A stretch of DNA of 5,147 nucleotides from an uncultured Lachnospiraceae bacterium (GTDB lineage: Bacteria; Bacillota; Clostridia; Lachnospirales; Lachnospiraceae). The stretch covers positions 1 to 5,147 of the forward strand of contig CADCPP010000018.1 of the NCBI GenBank assembly GCA_902803355.1, given 5' to 3'. Positions 1-4,607 of this stretch are shown here, in pieces. Under the pieces are notes generated by a model, which had not been told where the DNA came from, did not search any database, and worked only from the letters and a program-made list of their open reading frames with translations. Numbering within the stretch: position 1 is the first letter of the stretch; each line of letters starts with the position of its first letter. Made by a program: the position numbers and the translations under genes.

Positions 1-734
1 ACGATAATGCGGTTCTCTTCTGCAAGATCCATCACGTCCGTGACCGTGGCGATCGCGGCATAGGGGATAAGATCGGTCAGTTCCTCCTCTCTTCGTCCGA
101 GCGCGCGGTACAGAAGGCACATGACCTTCCAGGCCACAACGGCGCCGCAGATATCCGGGAAGGGGTAGGTATCGCCCTCCTGTTTCGGATCCACCACCGC
201 ATCCGCCGCAGGCAGACCGTCTTCCGGCTGCTCATGGTGGTCCGTGATCAATACCGTCATGCCAAGGCTTTTTGCATAGGATACCGCGTCAAACGCGGCA
301 ATGCCGTTGTCGCAGGTCAGGATCACGCCGGCGCCGAATGCCTCTGCCTCATCCACGATGCGGTGGTTCATCCCGTAGCCCTCGCTCATGCGGTCCGGGG
401 TAAAGACCTTCACCTGCGCGCCGAGGCGCTCCAGCGCCAGCTTTAAGATGGTGCCGGAAAAGATGCCGTCCGCGTCGTAATCGGAGGAGACCGCGATCTT
501 CTCTCCGCGGGAAAGCGCGGCCTGAAGAAGCCCCGTCAGCTTTGATGCGCCTTTTAAGAGGGCCGGATCATAGAGGTCGCGGAGGGTGCCGTAAAGAAAG
601 CGCTGCGCCTTTTCTACGGTATTTGCCCCGCGGTTTGCCAGCAGATGGGCGGTCAGAAGATCGATATCCAGCGCCTTCACCATCGCGTCATAATCCGCTT
701 TTTTATTCAATAAGACCCATTTTTCTTCAGCCAT
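1..734 (-). CDS. recJ: Single-stranded-DNA-specific exonuclease RecJ, N-terminal part (3' end outside window)
   Basis: RecJ degrades single-stranded DNA 5' to 3' in the cytoplasm during recombination and base-excision or mismatch repair. About 244 codons are visible from an ATG at 734 and the frame stays open to base 1, so the C-terminal half or more is missing (RecJ is usually well over 550 residues). The DHH phosphoesterase signatures are present in order: DYDADG at residues 85-90, CDNGI around D142, and DHHE at 165-168. Near the window edge is a segment ending TDVMDLAEENRIIV, matching the typical RecJ TDVV-L-ENR region. The N-terminal LLANRG stretch before motif I is also RecJ-like. The start is chosen because it gives the usual N-terminus and has AAAGGGA at 745-751, ten bases upstream. 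The gene lies 54 bp downstream of mutY on the same strand with no terminator seen between them, so co-transcription is likely. DHH relatives such as NrnA are less likely because the N-terminal RecJ segment is present. Confidence 0.93.
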   Translation of the reverse strand, partial: MAEEKWVLLNKKADYDAMVKALDIDLLTAHLLANRGANTVEKAQRFLYGTLRDLYDPALLKGASKLTGLLQAALSRGEKIAVSSDYDADGIFSGTILKLALERLGAQVKVFTPDRMSEGYGMNHRIVDEAEAFGAGVILTCDNGIAAFDAVSYAKSLGMTVLITDHHEQPEDGLPAADAVVDPKQEGDTYPFPDICGAVVAWKVMCLLYRALGRREEELTDLIPYAAIATVTDVMDLAEENRII

Positions 735-788
735 GATCTGTTTTTCCCTTTCACCGCCTGGCGCTTTCCTGCTGCCGCTGCCGTTTCG

Positions 789-1970
789 TCATTGCCGGGA
801 GGCACAAGGCGCCTGCGCCGCAATTTCCCTGATCTGTTCTTTATACGCCCGGAACGCAGCCGGAAGCGCGTAGGTTTTTTCCAGTTCTTCTGCCGTCACA
901 TAGTTCAGTCCCGGAAGGGGAGCTGCCGTTTCGGCAAGATAGCCCTGCATCAGCCACTCTTTATGGGTAAACACATGCCTTGCCGCACCGAGGGCCTCGA
1001 CTCTTAAGGGAACGATCCCCCGCGCAAGCAGCTTTTCTTCTGCTTCTTCCGTGCTTTCCGTCTTCCCGGCTGTCATCGGAAAGCCGTACATGCCGTGCAG
1101 GAGGCCCGGCTCCGTGCGCTTTTCCAGCGCGGTCTTTCCGCCGCAGGTAAGCACCCAGACCGTTTTTTCCTCTTTCACGCGTTCCCTGCCCGCAGAGCGA
1201 AACGGCAGCTGCTCTTCTGTTCCGGCAGCATGCGCGGCGCAAACATCCTTCAGGGGGCAGAGCCCGCACTGCGGCTTTCCCTTCGGCGCGCAGAGCGTTT
1301 CTCCGAGTTCCATGACCGCCTCGTTAAACCGGGCAGGGCTGATGGATGACTCTTTGGCAGAAGGCGCCGGGGTGGCAGGGCTCTTCGGTCTTTCTCCGGA
1401 AGGATTCCGAAAGAGGGCTGCGATCGTCCGCTCCGCTTCTTTCTTCACCTGCGGCAGGCGCACATCCCGCGCATCGCCAAAGAGGCGTGCCAGTACCCGC
1501 AGCACATTGCCGTCCACTGCCGGCACCGCTTCATCAAAGCAGAGCGAGGCGATCGCACCGGCAGAGTAATCCCCTATTCCGGGCAGCTTCCTTAGTTCAT
1601 CAAAGCGTTCCGGAAGCTCTCCGCCATGCTCCCGCAGGCAGATCTCCGCTGTTTTTTTCAGATTCCGCGCGCGCGAGTAATAGCCGAGCCCCTCCCAGAG
1701 CTTCAGTACCTTTTCTTCCGGAGCCCGTGCCAGATCCCCGAGTGTGGGGAAAGCTCTCATAAAGCGGTCGTAGTACTTCAGCACCGCCTCGATGCGCGTC
1801 TGCTGCAGCATGGTCTCGGAGACCAGGACCATGTACGGCGTGCGCCCTTTCCGCCAGGGAAAGACGCGGGCATTTTCGGCAAACCAGGCTATAAGAGACG
1901 GCGCAGCCGCAAGCAGCAGGCGCAGGCGTTCTTCTTCCGTCATGCTCTTTTCCGCCAGCCGCTCCGCCAC
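789..1970 (-). CDS. mutY: A/G-specific adenine DNA glycosylase MutY (GTG start)
   Basis: MutY removes adenine mispaired with 8-oxoguanine, preventing G:C to T:A transversions. The 393-residue protein shows the catalytic Glu in SETMLQQT (E52), the helix-hairpin-helix LPGIGDYSAGAI (129-140), the catalytic Asp in VDGNV (D153) and a four-cysteine [4Fe-4S] loop (C227, C235, C238, C244). The C-terminal Nudix-like 8-oxoG recognition domain starts near 268, with LLHGMYGFP (290-298) and HVFTHKEW (332-339), where FTH takes the place of the usual FSH loop. The GTG start is favoured over an internal ATG at 1943 because GGAGGG lies nine bases or so upstream. Two oddities are a Pro/Ser-rich insert at about 190-213 and a seven-residue spacing between the first two cluster cysteines, against six in E. 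coli. The gene begins 25 bp after tRNA-Gly and precedes recJ, suggesting one tRNA-Gly-mutY-recJ unit. Confidence 0.95.
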   Translation of the reverse strand: MAERLAEKSMTEEERLRLLLAAAPSLIAWFAENARVFPWRKGRTPYMVLVSETMLQQTRIEAVLKYYDRFMRAFPTLGDLARAPEEKVLKLWEGLGYYSRARNLKKTAEICLREHGGELPERFDELRKLPGIGDYSAGAIASLCFDEAVPAVDGNVLRVLARLFGDARDVRLPQVKKEAERTIAALFRNPSGERPKSPATPAPSAKESSISPARFNEAVMELGETLCAPKGKPQCGLCPLKDVCAAHAAGTEEQLPFRSAGRERVKEEKTVWVLTCGGKTALEKRTEPGLLHGMYGFPMTAGKTESTEEAEEKLLARGIVPLRVEALGAARHVFTHKEWLMQGYLAETAAPLPGLNYVTAEELEKTYALPAAFRAYKEQIREIAAQAPCASRQ

Positions 1971-1978
1971 CGCTTCAT

Positions 1979-1984
1979 CCCTCC
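1979..1984 (-). promoter_or_regulatory. Ribosome binding site of mutY (GGAGGG)
   Basis: On the minus strand GGAGGG is followed by eight bases and then GTG at 1970. This spacing selects the GTG as the mutY start. An out-of-frame ATG at 1978 overlaps the site and is too close to use it. The site is only about a dozen bases beyond the mature 3' end of tRNA-Gly, so the tRNA acceptor and T arm sit just upstream of the mutY translation initiation region. Confidence 0.8.
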
Positions 1985-1995
1985 GTACAAAAATA

Positions 1996-2066
1996 AGCGG
2001 ATGACGGGAATCGAACCCGCCTATCCAGCTTGGGAAGCTGGTGTTCTACCAATGAACTACATCCGC
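1996..2066 (-). tRNA. tRNA-Gly (anticodon CCC)
   Basis: The 71-nt gene folds as a complete cloverleaf on the minus strand. It has a perfect 7-bp acceptor stem (GCGGATG with CATCCGC), a D stem GTTC/GAAC, and an anticodon stem CCAGC/GCTGG around the loop TTCCCAA, giving U33 and anticodon CCC. The T stem GCGGG/CCCGT (one G-U pair) closes the loop TTCGATT. The discriminator base is U73, as expected for glycine tRNA. CCA is not encoded and must be added after transcription. The tRNA reads GGG codons. It has its own promoter immediately upstream and is followed within 25 bp by mutY. Confidence 0.95.
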
Positions 2067-2075
2067 GTGGAAATA

Positions 2076-2104
2076 ATTATAGCACCCCTGGCCCGAATTG
2101 GCAA
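2076..2104 (-). promoter_or_regulatory. Promoter of tRNA-Gly (TTGCCA-N17-TATAAT)
   Basis: On the minus strand a -35 box TTGCCA (2099-2104) and a consensus -10 box TATAAT (2076-2081) are separated by exactly 17 bp. The base pattern TGC directly before TATAAT gives an extended -10. Transcription would start near 2068-2069, only two or three bases before the mature tRNA 5' end at 2066. Since no other promoter fits in the 25 bp between the tRNA and mutY, this promoter probably also serves mutY and recJ. Confidence 0.85.
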
Positions 2105-2126
2105 ATAGTTTTTGGCCGCCGGGAGT

Positions 2127-2174
2127 AAAAAAGCTGCTGCCCGGCAGATGATCCCCATCTGCTTTGGCAGCAGC
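2127..2174 (-). terminator. Intrinsic terminator downstream of tRNA-Leu
   Basis: The minus strand has an outer 9-bp stem (GCTGCTGCC at 2166-2174 with GGCAGCAGC at 2133-2141) and an inner 7-bp stem (GCAGATG with CATCTGC, 2144-2162). These are separated by a small internal loop and capped by five bases. Six T residues follow (2127-2132). It lies 11 bp after the mature end of tRNA-Leu and upstream of the tRNA-Gly promoter, so it separates the two tRNA units. Symporter transcripts running through tRNA-Leu would also stop here. Confidence 0.9.
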
Positions 2175-2185
2175 CTTTGCTTTTC

Positions 2186-2268
2186 TGCGGAAGAAGGGAC
2201 TTGAACCCTCACGATCGTCGATCACATGATCCTTAGTCATGCCTGTCTGCCAGTTCCAGCACTTCCGC
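2186..2268 (-). tRNA. tRNA-Leu (anticodon AAG)
   Basis: The 83-nt class II tRNA on the minus strand has a perfect 7-bp acceptor stem (GCGGAAG with CTTCCGC) and discriminator A73, as required for leucine. The D-arm region carries the GGCAGAC sequence typical of leucine tRNAs. The anticodon stem CATGA/TCATG encloses CTAAGGA, giving U33, anticodon AAG and G37. A long variable arm pairs GATC with GATC around GAC. The T stem GAGGG/CCCTT closes TTCAAGT. CCA is not encoded. An A at position 34 would need deamination to inosine by a TadA-type enzyme to read CUU, CUC and CUA well. A34 is uncommon in bacteria outside tRNA-Arg(ACG). The gene has its own promoter and terminator. Confidence 0.94.
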
Positions 2269-2303
2269 ACGGTCTTTCGACCTGTCTTTTGCAGACTCAA
2301 CGC

Positions 2304-2332
2304 ATTATAGCACCCACGTTCGGAGAATGCAA
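2304..2332 (-). promoter_or_regulatory. Promoter of tRNA-Leu (TTGCAT-N17-TATAAT)
   Basis: The minus strand has a -35 box TTGCAT (2327-2332) and a perfect -10 box TATAAT (2304-2309) with a 17-bp spacer, plus an extended TGC element. The 12 bases GGGTGCTATAAT are identical to those of the tRNA-Gly promoter. The predicted start near 2297 leaves a leader of about 29 nt before the mature tRNA. Confidence 0.85.
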
Positions 2333-2368
2333 GCGCTTTTTGTATTTTTTACAAGAATCTGCTTTATG

Positions 2369-3607
2369 TCATTCCTTCTTTGCCAGCTTTTTCTGCAGCC
2401 AGTCCTTGCCGTTCACGAAACGGGACACGATGTAGCTGGCCACGTAGTCGCCGGCGGCATTCACCATGGTTGCGGGCGGGTCGACCAGATCGCCGATGGC
2501 AAGGGCGATGGGGAAGGCTACGGACAGGTGTTCCGGGAAGAACATGGTGCAGAGCACGAGCTCGCCGGTGCCGCCGCCGCCCGGAATGCCGCTCATGGCA
2601 ACGGAGCTGAACACGGCAACGATGATGGCAAGGATCGCGCGGCCGGTGGAGAAGTCCTGACCGAACATAGCAAAGAGGAAGGCGACCTTGATGATCGCGC
2701 TCATAGCGGAGCCGTCCATGTGCATGGTCGCGCCCATGGGCAGCACGATGTCCGTGACCTCCTTGGAGATGCCGGTATCCTCAGAGACTTCCATATTGGT
2801 GGGGATGGTCGCCACGGAGGAGCAGGTGCCGAAAGCGGTGGCTGCCGGCTTGAACAGGTGGGCGAACATGACCTTGACCGCGCCCTTGCCGCCGCCGAAT
2901 TTTGCGTACAGCGGGAAAAAGATGAACATGTAGGCAAAGCAGACCACGTAGTAGACGATGATGGCTGTCGCGTAGTTGGTCATGAAATCCTTGCCGTGAG
3001 TCGCGACCAGGCTTGCAAAGAAGCCAAAGAAGCCGATCGGCGCGTAGTAGGAAATGATCTTGACCGTCTTCATGAGCGCGCCGGTAATATCGGCAAGGCC
3101 CTTGGCGGTACGCGTCTCGGCTCCGCCGTTAAGCTGCACGCCGAAGCCGAACAGCACCGCAAACACGATGAGAGGTAGGATGGCTCTGCGGCTTAGGAGC
3201 TCGTTGAAGTCAGGCTTCGTAAAGAAGTTGACGATCATATCCGAAAAGCCGAGAGCGGTGGCCTCTTCCTCGGTGTACTGAGGCTCCATGGTGAAGATGG
3301 GGAAGATGCGCACGATCACGTACATGATCACCGCGGCGATGGCAGCCGTGACCAGGAAGGTCGCGATGGTGGTGGTGATCACCTTGCCGGCGCGCTTTGC
3401 GTTAGGCATATTCGCGATCGCGGAGGAAATGGAGAAGAAGACCATCGGGACGACCACGCAGAACATCAGGTTGACGAAGATGGTGCCGAGCCATTCCAGT
3501 TCCGTTGCCCCGGGCCAGATGGCCCCGACGACGCAGCCGGCCACGATGCCGAGAAGCATGAGTGTGATAAATCCGTAGTTTTTCCAGAAACCGCCCTTGT
3601 TAGCCAT
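2369..3607 (-). CDS. Dicarboxylate/amino acid:cation symporter (SDF/GltPh-EAAT family), probable non-acidic substrate
   Basis: This 412-residue inner-membrane carrier couples uptake of an amino acid or carboxylate to Na+ or H+ entry. Hydrophobic segments appear at about 12-31, 40-66, 75-103, 142-158, 184-202 and 212-234, followed by the family's transport core. In that core, HP1 is around SSVATIPTNM (263-272), TM7 carries HMDGS (296-300, family consensus NMDGT), HP2 carries GIPGGGG (340-346) and TM8 carries DPPATMVNAAGD (376-387). In TM8 the counterparts of GltPh D394, T398, N401 and D405 are kept (D376, T380, N383, D387), but the substrate-side-chain arginine R397 is replaced by A379. By family knowledge this argues against glutamate, aspartate or C4-dicarboxylate specificity. 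The exact substrate is not known. The ATG at 3607 has AGGAGG six bases upstream (3614-3619). The gene is divergent from an AraC-type regulator that may control it. Confidence 0.9.
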   Translation of the reverse strand: MANKGGFWKNYGFITLMLLGIVAGCVVGAIWPGATELEWLGTIFVNLMFCVVVPMVFFSISSAIANMPNAKRAGKVITTTIATFLVTAAIAAVIMYVIVRIFPIFTMEPQYTEEEATALGFSDMIVNFFTKPDFNELLSRRAILPLIVFAVLFGFGVQLNGGAETRTAKGLADITGALMKTVKIISYYAPIGFFGFFASLVATHGKDFMTNYATAIIVYYVVCFAYMFIFFPLYAKFGGGKGAVKVMFAHLFKPAATAFGTCSSVATIPTNMEVSEDTGISKEVTDIVLPMGATMHMDGSAMSAIIKVAFLFAMFGQDFSTGRAILAIIVAVFSSVAMSGIPGGGGTGELVLCTMFFPEHLSVAFPIALAIGDLVDPPATMVNAAGDYVASYIVSRFVNGKDWLQKKLAKKE

Positions 3608-3655
3608 AGCGAGCCTCCTGCATGATTAAGATAGCATCACTATACAACAAAGAAC

Positions 3656-3685
3656 TTGCAATTAATACGCATTCTGTGCTATATT
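3656..3685 (+). promoter_or_regulatory. Putative promoter of the AraC-type gene (TTGCAA-N18-TATATT)
   Basis: The -35 box TTGCAA (3656-3661) and -10 box TATATT (3680-3685) are spaced by 18 bp, with TGC just before the -10 box forming an extended -10. Transcription would begin near 3692, giving a leader of about 44 nt. One copy of the GCATTCTRTGC motif fills the end of the spacer and touches the -10 box, a position suited to repression. Confidence 0.6.
3669..3679. repeat. Operator-like dyad motif, copy 1 (GCATTCTGTGC)
   Basis: This 11-bp imperfect palindrome (GCAT-TCT-GTGC) lies between the -35 and -10 boxes of the rightward promoter. It matches copy 2 at 3710-3720 at 10 of 11 positions in direct orientation, and the two are 41 bp apart start to start, about four helical turns. 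It may be a binding site for the adjacent AraC-type protein. This rests on sequence repetition alone. Confidence 0.45.
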
Positions 3686-3709
3686 TTATTCAAATCTTGC
3701 TGTATTTGC

Positions 3710-3720
3710 GCATTCTATGC
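3710..3720. repeat. Operator-like dyad motif, copy 2 (GCATTCTATGC)
   Basis: This copy is a perfect dyad, GCAT-TCT-ATGC. It sits in the leader of the AraC-type gene directly before its ribosome binding site. Together with copy 1 it brackets the predicted transcription start, an arrangement that would suit autoregulation. Chance similarity in A+T-rich DNA is not excluded. Confidence 0.45.
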
Positions 3721-3722
3721 AT

Positions 3723-3730
3723 AAGGGAGG
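3723..3730 (+). promoter_or_regulatory. Ribosome binding site of the AraC-type gene (AAGGGAGG)
   Basis: AAGGGAGG ends five bases before GTG at 3736. This strong site decides the start. An ATG at 3622 in the same frame would add 38 residues unrelated to AraC N-termini, would run through the predicted promoter, and has no comparable site of its own. Confidence 0.8.
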
Positions 3731-3735
3731 TCATT

Positions 3736-4590
3736 GTGGCTGAGGAAAATGCTGTAAACAGGGGCTATTTGCAGGAAGAATTCCGTTTGTTCCATAACCG
3801 TGATACGCTCGGCGCCGTGACCGAGCTGCATTATCACGATTTTTATAAGATCATGATGCTGATCGAAGGGAGCGGAAGCTATACCATCCAGGGGCGGCGC
3901 TACGAGCTGAGGCCTGGCGATGTGGTCCTGGTGGGGCGCGGCTTTGCGCACAAAACGGAGTTTCTGCCGGGATACGTGTACGAGCGTCTCATCTTTTTCA
4001 TTTCTCAGGAGCTGCTGGACCGCAGCAGTACGCCGAAGACAGATCTGACCGCCCTCTTTTCCGGTCGGGAGGGGCATGTTCTGCGGCCTTCGCCGAGCGC
4101 GGCGTCCGGCCTCTTTGCCCTTGCCCGCTCCTGTGAGCGCGAGCTGCACTCGGAAGAATACGGCAGTGACCTCGCGGCCCGCGAAGACCTTATGCAGATC
4201 CTGCTCACCATCGGCCGGACGCTGTACCGTGAAGCCCTTCCGCCGGCGCCGAAGGACAACAAGATCCTCCAGATCCTGCGCTATGTCGATGAGCATCTGA
4301 CCGAGGACATCTCCGTCGATGAGCTTTCGGCGCGCTTTTTCATCAGCAAATATCATATGATGCGGCGCTTCAAGGCTGAAGCAGGCTCTTCCATCCATCA
4401 GTACCAGACGGATAAGCGGCTGCTGCTGGCCAGAGAATTGCTGCGCGCGGGAAGCAGTGCGACGGACGCCTGTTTTTCGTCGGGCTTTCACAATTATTCG
4501 ACCTTTGCCCGGGCGTACGGAAAGCATTTCGGCGTATCGCCCACAGAAAAAAACGCTCCCTCCGTCAAGCTCGAAGGAAGCGTGGAATAA
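3736..4590 (+). CDS. AraC-family transcriptional regulator with N-terminal cupin domain
   Basis: This 284-residue regulator probably senses a small ligand through its N-terminal cupin and binds DNA with two C-terminal helix-turn-helix motifs. The cupin covers about residues 28-75 and includes HYHDFYKIMMLIEGSG and LRPGDVVLV. The AraC/XylS DNA-binding domain covers about 176-270, with the first HTH around 192-217 and the second around 241-269, ending in the family signature GFHNYSTF...FGVSPTE. The GTG start at 3736 is chosen from the strong AAGGGAGG site and gives the usual length for this architecture. The last 14 or so residues after VSPTE form a tail outside the domain and are encoded by DNA that doubles as the rlmB terminator. 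The gene is divergent from the symporter, making it a candidate local regulator of uptake. The ligand is unknown. No T-tract terminator on the plus strand is seen after its stop. Confidence 0.93.
   Translation: MAEENAVNRGYLQEEFRLFHNRDTLGAVTELHYHDFYKIMMLIEGSGSYTIQGRRYELRPGDVVLVGRGFAHKTEFLPGYVYERLIFFISQELLDRSSTPKTDLTALFSGREGHVLRPSPSAASGLFALARSCERELHSEEYGSDLAAREDLMQILLTIGRTLYREALPPAPKDNKILQILRYVDEHLTEDISVDELSARFFISKYHMMRRFKAEAGSSIHQYQTDKRLLLARELLRAGSSATDACFSSGFHNYSTFARAYGKHFGVSPTEKNAPSVKLEGSVE
4547..4583 (-). terminator. Intrinsic terminator of rlmB, inside the 3' end of the AraC-type gene
   Basis: On the minus strand a stem pairs ACGCT (4579-4583) with AGCGT (4553-4557). It continues for three more pairs (4575-4577 with 4559-4561) after one mismatch, with a 13-base loop. 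A run of seven T (4547-4553, the first of them also pairing in the stem) follows. It lies 25 bp past the rlmB stop and so is well placed for that transcript. It overlaps the last codons of the convergent AraC-type gene. Confidence 0.8.
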
Positions 4591-4607
4591 ACTGTTTTCA
4601 GCCATGA

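Larger units (their letters stand above)
3608..3735. promoter_or_regulatory. Divergent intergenic control region between symporter and AraC-type gene
   Basis: This 128-bp A+T-richer stretch must hold the promoters of both divergent genes. It contains a plausible rightward promoter, two copies of an 11-bp dyad motif, and the ribosome binding sites of both genes. For the leftward symporter promoter only weak candidates are visible: TATAGT on the minus strand at 3639-3644, with no good -35 box at 16-18 bp. A weak -35 would fit dependence on an activator, but that is inference. Confidence 0.6.

Noticed and set aside
735..788. Separate promoter or terminator between mutY and recJ
   Set aside because: The 54-bp gap shows neither a hairpin with a T-tract nor a -35/-10 pair, only the recJ ribosome binding site and G+C-rich sequence.
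2046..2300. Minus-strand 84-codon open frame across the tRNA region
   Set aside because: It overlaps tRNA-Leu, the terminator and part of tRNA-Gly, so it cannot be a real protein gene in that context.
2331..2355. Palindrome AAGCGCTT and the TTGTA/TACAA inverted repeat downstream of the symporter as a terminator
   Set aside because: The pairing is short and A+T-rich, and no T-tract follows in the symporter direction. The palindrome also overlaps the -35 box of the tRNA-Leu promoter.
2327..3178. Long plus-strand open frame (283 codons) opposite the symporter
   Set aside because: Its translation is dominated by His, Gly, Asp and Glu with no recognisable domain. It lies antisense to a clearly conserved symporter and has no good ribosome binding site, so it is a codon-bias shadow.
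3639..3667. Minus-strand TATAGT (3639-3644) as a symporter promoter
   Set aside because: The hexamer at the correct distance (TATTAA) matches the -35 consensus poorly, so I did not list it as a promoter. It may still work with an activator.
3622..3735. ATG at 3622 as the start of the AraC-type protein (322 residues)
   Set aside because: The extra 38 residues cross the predicted promoter and operator-like motifs, resemble translated A+T-rich intergenic DNA, and lack a good ribosome binding site. GTG at 3736 has a strong one.
3715..4605. Long minus-strand open frame (296 codons) opposite the AraC-type gene
   Set aside because: It mirrors the AraC-type coding sequence, shows no family motifs and overlaps the rlmB terminator. 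It is best explained as a shadow in G+C-rich DNA.
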